Assembly (NCBI RefSeq): GCF_040802235.1
Contig: NC_133157.1
Location: 36,112,501-36,176,500 of the forward strand
Direction of reading: 5' to 3'
Length of the DNA stretch: 64,000 nucleotides
From: Manis javanica
Taxonomy: Eukaryota > Chordata > Mammalia > Pholidota > Manidae
Each line of letters opens with the position of its first letter. Within the stretch, counting starts at the first letter, position 1. A program made the position numbers and the translations under genes. Below the pieces are notes generated by a model. The model did not search any database and was not told where the DNA came from. It saw only the letters and a program-made list of their open reading frames with translations. Shown piece by piece: positions 1 to 11,235 of the stretch.

Positions 1-2200
1 CCAATGTAAATTATGCTTCCCCTGCAGGCTACCCCCTACTCTGTTACTCCCCTCCTAGTAGTCCCCCTGCTTGGTCAGGCTGGGGGGCCCTGGAGACACT
101 GGACTGGGGGCAGAGAAGGAATTTCAACATGAAATGTTTTGTTCATTAACAGAGAACATAGGGGGAAATTCCCTTTCTGCCTGGGCCTGGGCAGCCCAGG
201 CGGATACTCAAAAGCTAATGTGAAAAATCAAGTCTGGGCTGCAGAGTGGAGAGGGGGTTATGTTAAGGGTGGGGAACAGGAACCTCCTCTTAGACTCCTG
301 ATTTTCAGGGGTTTCCTGAGCCTTAATCTTTCCTCCTTTTAGGGATTTCATTCCCAATGTTTCAGGTTGCCCTCAAACTTCCTTTTTAGCAAAGCAGAAG
401 GAATTGGAGTAAGACTGTAATTAGAACTTCCAGCTAAAGTGTAAGGAAGAATATCAAAAGGGGAGAGGACTTGGGCCTATCCAAGTAATTTAGAATTCTG
501 ATAGAGTATGTTGGAAAAGGTAGGCAGGAAATCTGAGGGGGACTTGGAGCAAAAGTGAAAGCACCTCTTTCTATCAGAGTGGCTTTAGAGAGCCCTGGTG
601 AGGTGGGAAGAGAAGATAGCTCCACAGAGTTGGGGGCAATGCCAGGCTGAATGCCCTCATTATGACTTCAGCCCTCTCCCATTCTCTACCTTTAGGGAAT
701 CTTTGCCCTTTCTGGTGCCAGAGGTTGGACAGGTCAGGGCATACTTAGGCAGAGGTCCAGCTGACAGGATTCCAGAAGGGGGTCTGCAGGATGGGGGTGT
801 TGTGAGTGGGCCCTGGAAGTTGTCCCAGGATTGGGGTGAGTTGTCCAGCAGGGTGTGGGTGCTGAGCTGGACCCTGAGTGTGGGGGGCGCTGTGGCCCCC
901 CCCCCCCAGCTCTGCCTGGGGCTGTGTCAGATCGGGTTTCTCGGCGCCTGGAGCCTCTGCGAGGCCGAGCTGTTCCCGGGCCCCAGCCAAGCCGCCCTGG
1001 GCGCTGGCACTGCGTGAGGAAGCACTGGGGTTGGGGGGGAGCGAGGGGGGACTGTTAGAGTGTTTACGTAACGGCCTCCCGGAGCCCGCCCCGACCCGCC
1101 AAACCCCAGCGTGGGGCTTCGTGTGATTGAGAACGTGTGTAACTGCATGTGTGCCTGTGACTGAATATATGGCTGTGTGTGCGACTGTGTCTATGCACAA
1201 CATACAGACACAACGTTGTGCAAGTATGTGATTCGGGGAGTCCCGCCAGTCTGGTTCTCAGCTCTCGACTCCCAGTGCGAAGTTTAACTCTGAGACTGAG
1301 TGTGTGACTTTACATGATGGGTGTGTTTGGCATTTGTAGGTAAGGCAGAGAGTCTGCATATGAGCATTCATAACTTTGGGTAGCCAGGCATGTGTCCCTT
1401 AGTGGAACTTTCTGGTGGTATAGCAGGTTAGAGATGAGTACTATTTCCCCCCAGAGAGCACCGAAAAAGACCACAGGAGGTGATGGGGGGTGGGGTTCTC
1501 CTTCCTTGAGGACACATCAGCAGGAATGGGGAAGGATCCATGATACCCAAAGGCTTGGGATGGCACAGTTGACTTCTGGGGGTGAGGGGTAGGATGTGGT
1601 TCAAGTTTAGGTCATGTGCCAGGGTGGAGCCAAAAGTCCTGCCACAGAGTCCTCTTTCATGGTGGCTGTAAAATCCCAGGGCCTCAAAATCAAGAACTTC
1701 CCCTAATTTCCTAAGGCCTTCTAGGATTATCAAATATGGGATCCCCATCACTTGCAGGGCACTAAAGCTCTGAACTGGGGGAGTTATTTCTGGCTGTTCC
1801 TCATGGGAGAGGCAGATAGTAAGATGGATGAAGATGGGGTGGGGCTGGGGGAAGGATGTCCTTGGAATGGGGTGTGGATTAAGGATAAGTGCGCTGAGAC
1901 AGTGAAGGGGGCTGGTGTGGAGTTGGGGAGGCCGGGGATAAGAGCGCCCAGTAAAGCTGAAGAGGAGACAGGGCCACATCTTGCAAGGGCTTTGGAACCC
2001 TGCCTAAGAAGCCTGGCTTTGCCCCCACAGCAGTGGGGTCCAGGTTGGTTGAACACGGGCTTAGGAAGCTCAGAAGCTCGTGAGCAGATAGAGTATTGGA
2101 GGCAGATGGAATGGAAACCCACGAATAATCTGTTGCCCCAGCTCAGATGGAAGGAGAATAGGTTCTGGGCCAGGCGGTGGAGGCGGGAGGGAAAGGGGGC
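1..2200. other. Upstream spacer, no gene recognised
   Basis: I see no exon with plausible splice sites and no conserved protein in this stretch. It contains a run of 11 C around 898-908, a locally GC-rich patch at about 880-1110, and TG-rich degenerate sequence at about 1120-1350. The open frames here are short, overlap on both strands, and look like chance frames in moderately GC-rich DNA. Confidence 0.6.
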
Positions 2201-2204
2201 CGTA

Positions 2205-2560
2205 CCCTAATTGTTCTGTAAATGGGCGCTGCCTCTGAGCGGGAGCCGCAGCCTGAGGCGTGCGCCACACGCCTCCCTTACCGCCCGCCAGATGTCGCTG
2301 CGGCCCTGGGGAAGAGGCTGTTGGGTACTGCGCCGGGAAGAGCGGCGAACCGACAGCTGCCAGGATCCGATCCGACGTGCGCCTTTAGTCCTCGCGCGTC
2401 CTCTGACACGCTGATACGTCCGTCTCCCAGGCCAGGGTTGCCCCGTGCGGACCTTGCCTCGGCACCCGCGGACTTCGGTACTTGCTGAAACGGCAGCCCC
2501 CACTTACCCAGGAGGAGAAGGGACGGTGGACCGGGGCATAACCCCCACTGCTGTCTCAAT
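2205..2560. promoter_or_regulatory. Small GC/CpG-rich cluster upstream of CNTFR
   Basis: CpG density rises sharply compared with the flanks, with several CG-containing words per 60 bases around 2230-2480. It lies about 2 kb before the main CNTFR island. It could be a distal promoter or a shore of the CNTFR island. No exon or donor site stands out, so a function is only inferred. Confidence 0.35.
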
Positions 2561-3800
2561 CTGGCAGAAAGAGGATGAGTCCGGGACACCGAAGGATCTG
2601 GAGGTCTAGACCCACCGATCTCAATACCGGTCGGTCATTCGACAGGAGGAGCGGCCCCCTAAGCATTCAACTCCGAGGCCTAGTTTTGGTGCATGAGGAG
2701 GGGGCAATTCCTGACCCCCGACCCCCGCCTCAGCTCTGTCCCCGACTGCTGCCCGGAGAGGCCAGATAGGGGTTACCTGTGGGTGGGAATGAGCTGGATC
2801 TCAGCTGGGGGCCACTATGTCTCTGTGTGTCCTTAAGCTCCAGCCCGCCCTCTCTGAGCTTCAGCCCGGGCTGACCCCTGCCGGTTGCACTAGGGGGATT
2901 CGGCGGCGGCCAAGGAAGTGAAAGTGAAAAGTCTGGGCAGTGGCGGGAAGGTTTTACTCTGCAATGGGAGTCCCTGAGGCATTTGTTGGGAAAGGGCCCG
3001 TGCGCTTTGGGCAGCGTTTTGGGGAAGGGTGTGAGGAAACAGCAAGATATTTCCTCCACTTCTCCCAACCCCCACCCCCAGCCCTGGAGCAGCTCTCCGG
3101 AAGGGCAGGGAGCAGGGATTATGGGTCAAAGGTCAGATGAAAAATCCGTGGGGTGGAGATGGGGGTGCGCCACTCCTTCTCTGCCTCTGGCATTCACCCT
3201 TTCTGTTGCGCTCTTGCGTGGCCTCAACACAGAAGTTGGTCGGGTAGTCTAATCCCCATATTGTAGCCAGACCAGAAGTCCGGGGGTGAATGAAGTAAGT
3301 ACATCGGCCCCCTCAGAGGCCCAGGCTGCGAAAGAAAAGCTCGAGGGGTCAACTTCCAGCGCCAAACTCGCGCGTGCCCCGCGCTCTGGAACTGCCGGTC
3401 TAGGCTTAAAGGGCGCACCCTCCCCTACCCACTTCATCAAAGTAGAGGTTTCTCCCCAGGCCATGTGTCCCCGCTGGGTGGGATGTGAGGAAGGAGAAGG
3501 TATTGTGGTGGTGTCACTGGAGACTTGGGAGGAGGCCAGGGCCTGGACTCCCAGCCTGGTCCATTTCGGATTATGGGAGCGCAGAGCCCATTCCCTCCGA
3601 GCGAGGGGTGTATGCGTATATAGTCCAGGGTTGACTGGAAGGGCGGGGTGTGTCACTGCTGGGGGCGGTGGGAATAGAGGAGAGGTGGAGACAGCTGGCC
3701 TCTGCCCAAAGTGGGGACTGGGGGATCCGGCTTGCGCTCCTCTCATGGAGATGCAGGCGGGAGGACCCGAGAGTTGGCCCGGGGTGTGCCAGGGTGTCAG
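2561..3800. other. Spacer upstream of CNTFR promoter island
   Basis: Ordinary G-rich mammalian spacer with scattered CpGs. No exon, tRNA or recognisable mobile element is seen. Confidence 0.5.
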
Positions 3801-4379
3801 TACGACTTAGTCGGGGCCTGAACGTGAGGGAGTGTGCGCAGCAGAGACCTGGACAAGGCTGAGTGAGAGAGTGAGTGTGAGTGAGCGACCCTGGGGGAGG
3901 AGTGTGCGCGCCCAGCGGCCCTTAGGGGAACCAGTGGAATGGGTGTGGGTATATGTGCGCGCGCGTTTTTGGGACCCGCGGTCGGGCCTGCGCGTGAAGC
4001 GCGGGGACACTGCCGTCTGGAGGGCGTTCCCCAGAAAGGGTGAATGTGAGGGGGGCCACGCGTGCTAGTGCTGGCGAGTGTGCCCGCGGGAGGAAGGGTG
4101 CGTGCCAGCGCAAAGCGAATGGGAGTGGGGGCTCACAGGCCTGTGCAGGGTGAGTGTGCCCGTGCTTGCGGGCCGCGCGTGCCAGGCGCGGGAACGTGCC
4201 AAGGCGGGGGCGCGCGGGGGCTGTGGCTGGGAGGGGGTCGTGGCGCGCGGCCGCGGAGGCGCGGGGAGACAAGGCGTGGGGGGAGGGGAGCGAGGGCGCG
4301 CGCGGCCGAGCGGGCGCCCGCGGTCACATGGGCGAGGGAAAGAGGGAGGGAGCGCGCGAGGGAGGGAGGAGGATGGGGG

Positions 4380-4418
4380 GGTTAAAGCTGCCGGGCGCAG
4401 AGGAGCCGGTGCAGAGCG

Positions 4419-4459
<41 letters not shown>

Positions 4460-4690
4460 AGGAGGAGGAGGAGGAGGAGGAGGAGGAGGAGGAGGAGGAG
4501 GAGGAGGAGAAGGAGAAGAAGAAGGAGGAGAAGGAGGAGAAGGAGAAGGAGAAGGCGGCGGCTCTAGCCGGCGCGGCGCTGGGCTCGGCGACGGGATCCG
4601 GCGGCAGTGCTAGCTCCGCGCTCCCTGCCTCGCTCTGTGCGGGGGGCGGTCGAAGGGCGAGGCGCGGAGTCCCGGCGGCCCGAGGGCACG
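4380..4690 (+). other. CNTFR exon 1, 5' UTR (start approximate)
   Basis: GC-rich non-coding first exon. Its 3' end is a strong donor, CACG|GTGAGT, with GT at 4691-4692. Joining its last bases to the coding exon at 24943 gives CACG|ATGG, which places A at -3 and G at +4 of the start codon. That is a good Kozak context and supports this pairing. The 5' limit is a guess from the position of the island. The exon contains long CGG and AGG triplet tracts. A long frame runs through it, but it has no conserved protein character and reflects the triplets. Confidence 0.65.
4421..4555 (+). repeat. CGG(13) + AGG(16) triplet tracts in CNTFR exon 1
   Basis: Thirteen perfect CGG units (4421-4459) run directly into about sixteen perfect AGG units (4460-4509), followed by an imperfect purine-only GGA/GAA stretch to about 4555. 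CGG tracts in 5' UTRs are known to be length-variable and able to form stable RNA structure. The purine tract can adopt non-B DNA. The tract is inside the inferred exon 1 transcript. Confidence 0.9.
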
Positions 4691-5099
4691 GTGAGTACCC
4701 CGCGGTGGACCGCGCGCAGCCGGACCCTCAGACCCTCCGGCTGACCGACAGACCCGCAGCCCTAGTGCGCGCGGGAAGAAGGAGGAGACACGCGTGGGTC
4801 TGGGGTGGGGGACTGGAAAGTTCCCGGGAAACTTTGCCTGCACACTCAGGGGCGGGGGCGCAGAAGCAGCGGCCCCCACGTCCGGGCGCGCCGCGGGTTG
4901 GGCGTGGTGGTGGGGGGCTGACAGTCGGCTGGGGGGAGGGAGGTGGCCGGGCGGATTGTCCTAGTGTCCCTGTTCTCCCTCACCCCTCAGCAGCGCGCGC
5001 GAGGTCTGGGAAAATTCCGGAGCTGGGGGTTCCCAGTGATCCCTGCGTGCCCGGAGGCAGCTTTCTCCTTTGGCTTAAAAGCGCCCAGGGGTGTGAACG

Positions 5100-5870
5100 G
5101 ACGGTTGCGCGCCTGCCCGTGTATGTGTGCCCGTGTGAATTATCGTGTGTGTGTGTGTGTGTGCATGTGTGTGTCGGCGTGAGCCTGCCTGTGGTTTCCT
5201 CGTGAGTCCGCCTGGATGTATCTACTTGTAGTGGGTCTCCTCCGGTGTCTCTTTGTAAGTCTTCCTGTGTTGTGTGCCCGTGTGAGTCCACTTGTGGTGT
5301 ATTCCCGTTTTGTTGTGAGTCTGCCAGGGTGAGTGTCCTCCAGTGCGGCTCCGTGAGCCGGCCTGGGTGTTCCTGTGTTGCTCGGAGTAGTGTGTCTCCC
5401 CGTGCGTGGGGGGCTGGGCCGCGGGGAGGTCACCAGACGGACAGCTCTCCTCGGCCTCGCCGCGCTCTCCTCTCCCCTCCTCTCCCGAGCCTCTCCTGCG
5501 TCTAGCTCTCGCTCTGCTGGCTCCCTTGGCCCCCTTCCCCCTTCAGTAGCTTCAGGCGGGCAGGACTATTTCACGCGTTGTTGAAAATTCAGGATTTTCT
5601 TTCTCTTTCTGTCTAGTCTCTCTCTTTGAGAAGCGTCTGTGTGGCTGGCAGCTTGTCTGCAACACTGGGAGTGTGTCTGAAACATTAGTTGTTTTGCCTG
5701 TGATACTTGTGTCTGTGTCACTGGGGGTGTTCTTGTGGCTCCTATCATCGGGGTGGTAGGAGTTTGAAATGCTGAATGTATTTGTGCATCTGTTATTGCT
5801 GTATGTCTAGGGGGTCTGAAACACTGAGTGTATTTTTGTGTGTTTAACTCAGGTGTGATGGTGTACTCTT
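5100..5870. repeat. TG-rich microsatellite and degenerate GTGT field
   Basis: A short (GT)n tract lies at about 5145-5175, followed by loosely periodic GTG/TGTGTC-type sequence to about 5400 and again at about 5590-5870. This low-complexity character produces many spurious open frames on both strands. Confidence 0.6.
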
Positions 5871-6059
5871 GCATGTGTGGTGATGGTGTTTGAACAATTG
5901 GATATTCTTAAGGCTGTTAGGCTCGCCAGGGCTTGTGGGGATGGAGTGGAGGGGCCTCTGTGTCTCAATAAACTGTTCCTCCCTGTTTCCACTGTCTAAG
6001 CCCACACAAATCCTCTAGACTGGTTCTTGGGGTTCCTGGTCAGGACTGGTGACATGTAG

Positions 6060-6901
6060 CTAAGGTTCACACTCCATGAGAGCTAAGATTCCAACTGGGA
6101 CTCTGAGCCTTATACAGAGACTAGGAGTTTAAAGTTCACACTCAAGACTTCTTGGGCCTCTGGAATTCATACCCAGACTCACACTGGGACACTTAAACTC
6201 ATATGAACTCACACTCAGAATTACACTTACATCCTGGGATCCTGGGACTCATAACCAGCTACCTCAGTCCTGAGTTTACACTCAGACGCATACTGGGAAT
6301 CTAGACTCATAGATTCACATGTCTTACCCTGAAGCTCATAGATTTACATTGAGACTTAGAGCCCACATTCAGAATCTCACTGGGGTCCTAGGGCTCACAT
6401 TTGGACTCACACTAAGACCCTGGATTCACATGTACATTCTGGGGCTCATACTCAGAGTCACATCAAGGCTAGGGGCTCACACTCAGACTCCCAAGGGGAA
6501 CCTGGGGCTCAAATTTGAACTCAAGGACTCATAGGACACTGGGGTTCATAGGCGATTGCTTCTATCTTGGAACTCACATTCAAACTCACCTTAGGACTCT
6601 AGTGCTCACATGGAAGATTCAATTCCCATTACTTAAGGACCCCAGTGCTCACACTTGGACTCATATGGGAAACCTTGGCTCACACTCAGGGGCTCACACT
6701 CAGACTTACACTAGGTCTCTAATGCTTATACTGATTTGTATGGAAACCGTGGGACTCACAGTTAGACTTACACTTTAGTCCTGGGGCTTACAGTTATGCA
6801 CACTGGAACCTGGGATCACACTCAAACCTATGTATTTCATCTTGGAGTTCACACTCAGATTGATATCCTTGGTGATTGTATTAAACTCAATTCCATCCTG
6901 G
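6060..6901. repeat. Degenerate CTCACACTCAGA-type tandem field, left part
   Basis: Words such as GGCTCACACTCAGACTCACA and CTGGGACTCACA recur roughly every 25-60 bases in variably decayed form. It looks like an old minisatellite rather than an interspersed element. The field stops at 6901, where an LTR begins, and resumes at 8077. Confidence 0.75.
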
Positions 6902-8076
6902 TGTTGCCGGGCAGCTGTGTCTGGGGAGGTCTCTCCTTGCACACTAGGTGAAATCTCACCTGGACAGGGGAGGGTTCTTTACTCTGGATGAGAAAGAATT
7001 CTTGAACAGGTTGGACAGGTGAGGAAGGAATTCATTAAAGAGAGAATAGCAGGGAATGGCAGCTGCTTTGCAGGTAGCAGAGAGCAAGGAAAAGCAGAGG
7101 GAGGAAAGGGAAGTTTATTGAATTCCTGCTTGGCATAGGGCAGACACCTTGTGAACTCCTAAAGCCAGGGTCCCCTGGTGTCCAGTGTCTGCTTAGATCT
7201 GCATGGCGTAGGGATGCAGTCCTTACCACCCCAGGATATGGGGAAACAACAGAACACTGGGTGGAGTTAAGATCATGTTCTGAGAACTTCCCAAAGGCAA
7301 AGAATGAAGATTTTCAGGCAGGACTAAAGAGCATGATCATACAGCTGAGGTCCTATTCAGGTCACTCAGGTGATGGGAACTTGCAAGGCCATTCAGAGAT
7401 CTTAGTAGCCCTTCCCTACTTCTCTGGAATAGGACAGAGAGAGTGAAAACTTGTGCTTAAGTCTGGAAAATTAAATGAAATAGCAAGGTAACAAAAACAC
7501 CACTGGAAGAATAGAGACAAAATGCAGTAAGTTGAGCAGTGAGAAGTCATATTTAAGGCAAAAAGTACGCACTCGAAGAAAGCGGAGTGTGGGCAACCTA
7601 AAAATGGAGGCATACTCAAAGGCTTAGGATTCTTTTAAGGCTTTCAAGAATGGGACAAAGGGTGGTGGGTGGCGGGGTTGGTGGTATAGGCTTGACATGT
7701 TGTCTCATGATGTCTCTCTCCAGTGAGAGACATTATGTCACCATCCACAGTCATTCCTCTAGATAATTCTGTAAGATAAACTTAACACAAGCAATTTTCT
7801 GATCCTGTTCTTCTGCAAGGCAGTGGTTACCCTCAAGTACTGGGAACGTATCAATTAGGACTGCTTACCCTGCCTTGAGATAGGGTTGGTTATTGGCTGA
7901 TAACCAAAGTAAATGTTAGGAATCTTACTGCCCTAACTCCCTGGTTTTTAAAATGGAATCTTAACCTTAAGAGGGAGTCCTTCCTGTTCTTACTATACTG
8001 TTTTTATCTTGGCATTTTTCATCATAGGCAGGAAATGTTAATCATGATGCTTGTACCATGTCCCTGCCTTACCTCA
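6902..8076 (-). mobile_element. Solitary ERV LTR (about 1175 bp) with 4-bp target duplication
   Basis: The element starts TG and ends CA and is flanked by CTGG on both sides (6898-6901 and 8077-8080). Removing it and one CTGG restores CCTGGGGCCTACACTC, which fits the surrounding CTCACACTC repeat field. This is good evidence of a clean insertion. AATAAA on the minus strand (7119-7114) and a TTAAATA motif at about 7550 suggest minus-strand orientation. A 4-bp duplication fits class I ERVs. No internal gag, pol or env sequence or second LTR was seen, so it is most likely a recombined solo LTR. The family was not identified. Confidence 0.7.
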
Positions 8077-8280
8077 CTGGGGCCTACACTCAGTCTCACT
8101 AGGGCCCTAGTGCCCACACTTGGATTCATGCTTCCATCTTGAAGCTTTTATATTCAAACGGGGGTCCTGGGGTTCACACTAGAATCACACCCAGTTACAC
8201 TTCCATATTGGGCCTCACATTCAAATGCATACTAGGATTGTGGTGTTCACACTTGCAGTGAACTTAGAACTCAGTAGTCA
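8077..8280. repeat. Degenerate CTCACACTCAGA-type tandem field, right part
   Basis: Continuation of the field at 6060-6901, separated from it by the LTR. It carries the same recurring GGCCTACACTC, CACTAGGGCCCTAG and GTTCACACT words, then fades into unique sequence. Confidence 0.65.
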
Positions 8281-9799
8281 AATACATTATTTCTTTTGTT
8301 TTATGATATAAATTAGGGCAACTGGGGTGAGGAACAGAGACTGCTACAAGATCTGTTGACTCTAGAAGTGGAGAGGGGAGGGGATACGTTTCATCCTATC
8401 CCTTACTTGTGCTGTGGGCTGATGAAGAGGGTGATGGGAAACAGTGACTTAGTTAAACCTTTTTGCCTTTCCTTGCACAAGGAGACAGGGATCTTGGCAG
8501 GAAGATCTGAGTAGCTGTTTAGTACAGGGTGATCCTGTAGAGTTCATGGGCCACATACGTGCATACCCCCCTTAAATAGTTTTGGGCACTCTTACTGGGG
8601 TAGAGAGGGTTAGGTGTGGGGAAATAAGACTCATATCCTCCCAGGACATCTCCCCATCCCAGGCATCCTAGGATGGGTGGGGTGTTAAGGTCAGCCTGAT
8701 GAGGGGGTAGACTCTGGCTCCTTGTGTGGTGAGAAGGTAGGCAGCTGGGGAGGACACTCTCCCCACTCTCTCTTTTGTCCTCTGCCCTGCCTGGAGAGGG
8801 GTAGGGCCAAGGTGATGTATCTCAGTCTGCTGGGGTGCCTGTGGAGCCCTTATCCTGTCTCTGTGTTTGCCCAGGGTTCTCCAATCCCCAGAAGAGCAGT
8901 AGTGGGGGGCTGGGCTAGGCTACAACCAGCCCTAAGACTCTCTGCCCTCCCACTTGGAGGCCAGCAGGGCAGGCTGCCTGAGGGGCACTGTCACCCATGG
9001 GCCCATGCAGTGGGCACCTGGCCCTCAGGCTCAGGTGGCTGGGCTGTAACTGCTCCCTGTTCCTGATGGGGACACATGCTCTCCAGTCCCCCTCTGTGGG
9101 TGGGGGCTTAGAGGCAGGGCACTCTGTTCTCTGCCCCACTCTGGTGAGTTGAAGTGTAAATGAATCGGAAACATATGGAGCAGATTTTCTTTGAAATGCA
9201 GATAGATTGGGGGGGACCATGTGTGCCTGGTTTGGGGGTCCCAGAGAGCAAGGAGGCTGAGAAGAGAGCTGACCCCTCCTCCAGACTCACCATGGGGTGA
9301 GGGAAGTTGGGGAGACCTCAGCTGTCTAAACTCCTGTGGCCGTTCCTGACCACACACACCCAAGATCCCTCCCAGCTTCCTGTGGGGAGGGACTGGGGAA
9401 GCAAATGGTTCCTGTGGACAGAGAGCACTGAGATCAGTACCCGCCTTTACCTCTGCTGAGGGCAAAGAGAGCCCCCAAAGCAGACAGCCATGCTAGGTTG
9501 GGGGTCACCAGAGCCAGAAACTCTGGAGGCCAAGGGGCGGAGAGAGGAGCTGGAGCATATGTAGGGGAAGATTTAGACCCTGCTGTTGTGGGGAACCAGC
9601 TCCCAGAATCTGGGGCTAGTGCCACAGAGGAAGGAACTGAACTTAGACTATGGTGGTAACTTCTGGTCAGTGCTAGGGCCTTCCCTGGGGTTAGGAATGG
9701 ACTGAAGAAGACTTAATCCTAAAGGAGGATTTTCCAGATCTGGGGCAGTCAGTATGCCCCATGATACACTATCTATACTTACCCCTCACAGTGCTCAGC

Positions 9800-10035
9800 A
9801 AGGCTGCACAGCTCTGTGCTCTCTGTGGGACCTAGGGACTGGGTCTGCTTTGCTTAGCACTGTGCCCTGCCCCTGGTAGAGACCTGGTACACAGTAGCAG
9901 GCAGTGTTTTGTAAACAATACATTGTTTTCCTTCCCCATCAAACTGAGTGTTCCTGGTGGGCTGGGCCATATCCCCAATCCCAGCATGGTATTGGCAGGG
10001 ATGAGGTGCTCAATAAATGTTGAGGCATGAATCCT
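9800..10035 (+). mobile_element. L2 LINE 3' end, probable
   Basis: The layout GGGACCTAGGGACTGGGTCTG, GTACACAGTAGCAGG, GGTGCTCAATAAATGTTGA resembles the end of L2, where the last bases read roughly 'GCACATAGTAGGTGCTCAATAAATGTTTG'-like in split copies. It is heavily decayed, and a MIR tail is the alternative. Confidence 0.5.
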
Positions 10036-11149
10036 TGAGTGGGACAGGCCATGAGAGGGGACTCTGGGGTTTGTAGCTTGAGACCCAACAGCCTCTTTTA
10101 TACACCCCTATTTGGTTCAGAGGACCCATGAGTGATTTGCAGGCTAGAGTAAACGAAGGACTTGTCTTCACTCCGGGAGGGAGTGCAGAACATAGGCAGC
10201 TTCGTCCTTGGAAAGGTCCTGACTCAGGGAGAGTAGAGCAGTGACCCTGATAATATGGCAGAAGTCAGAGGTCACTGCTGTCCTCTCCCCAGCTTCAGGA
10301 TTATTCAAAAGGTGGGCAAATCTTCTTCTCCCAAGTGGTTGTGTATGTCCCTTGCTCTCTCTAGGTCTGGTTTTCTTGGACTCTGGGCCTCCAAGGATGG
10401 GCTCTGAGGTTGTTTAGCTGCTGTGGGCACCACGGACTGTCTATATTGGTTATTAATGTCTGCCTAAGGACACAAGGTTCAGATCCTAAAAATACCCTAT
10501 CCAGCCAGAGCCTTGGAGTTGCTGGTGTGGGCCAGTGTAGCAGCAGCTGCCTCTGGATCAGATAGACACCGAGCCAGGAGACACTGGGAGAGTATGGGGA
10601 AGCTGGGACAGCATGGGTGTGAGATGCATCGGAGAGAGCCTTTGCTCTCTATGGAATAAAGATATATAAAATTAGTGGTGCCAGTTAGATTATGGCAACA
10701 TTTAGGGTAATCTATTATCCTACATTGCAGAGAATTTCCTTCGTAGGGAATCTGGAGATATATCTGATATCAGACATAAATATCTAGTAGTCAGTAGTCA
10801 CTGTTTCAAGTCCACCTTCAGGATGTTCCAAAATAAGTGTGTAGCAAAGGAAAAATACCTTCCCCAAGTAGCCTTTCCTGAGCCACTGACTCCATCCTAC
10901 CTCCTCAAGCCCTTCCTTGAAGTCCAAGTCCCAGTGATGTTCTTTCACACCTTCCTTTATAGGCCCCTACCTCACTTCTGACCCGCAAGCCTCTGTGCAG
11001 CAGAAAGGAGCTGCACAGTGGTCCCCAAAAGGTAAGAAGAACCTAGCCTCTGAGGGTAGATGCCATGTGACCTTGGCCTGTGAACCGACCTTTCTGGGCC
11101 CCTCTGAGAAATCTCGGGATCAGGGGGCTGGGCCCTGGCCCAGGCCTGG

Positions 11150-11235
11150 AGAGAAGGCGGTTTTGGCACCCATCCAGGCCCCTGACGTCAATGACTCTCC
11201 AAATAATGGAATCAATATTGGGGGTGGGGGGGGCA
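11150..11235. promoter_or_regulatory. Candidate enhancer: full CRE plus AT-rich motif cluster
   Basis: A perfect palindromic CRE, TGACGTCA, sits at 11183-11190. It is followed by TGACTCT, a near-CArG word CCAAATAATGG and ATATTGG (an inverted CCAAT-type word) within about 40 bases. Such clustering in an intron of a neuronal cytokine receptor suggests an activity-responsive element, but that is inference. Confidence 0.35.

Larger units (their letters stand above)
3800..4900 (+). promoter_or_regulatory. CNTFR CpG-island promoter
   Basis: Dense CpG and high GC over about 1.1 kb with no obvious TATA box, the usual form of a broad mammalian promoter. It surrounds the non-coding first exon, whose donor is at 4691. 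The transcription start cannot be fixed by eye but should lie shortly before the triplet repeats at 4421. Human CNTFR also starts from a GC-rich untranslated exon, which is known of the gene and not proved here. Confidence 0.7.

Noticed and set aside
4078-5205. Long open frame (375 codons) across CNTFR exon 1
   Set aside because: It runs over the donor at 4691 and through triplet repeats giving poly-Ala and poly-Glu runs. It has no domain and is explained by GC content and repeats.
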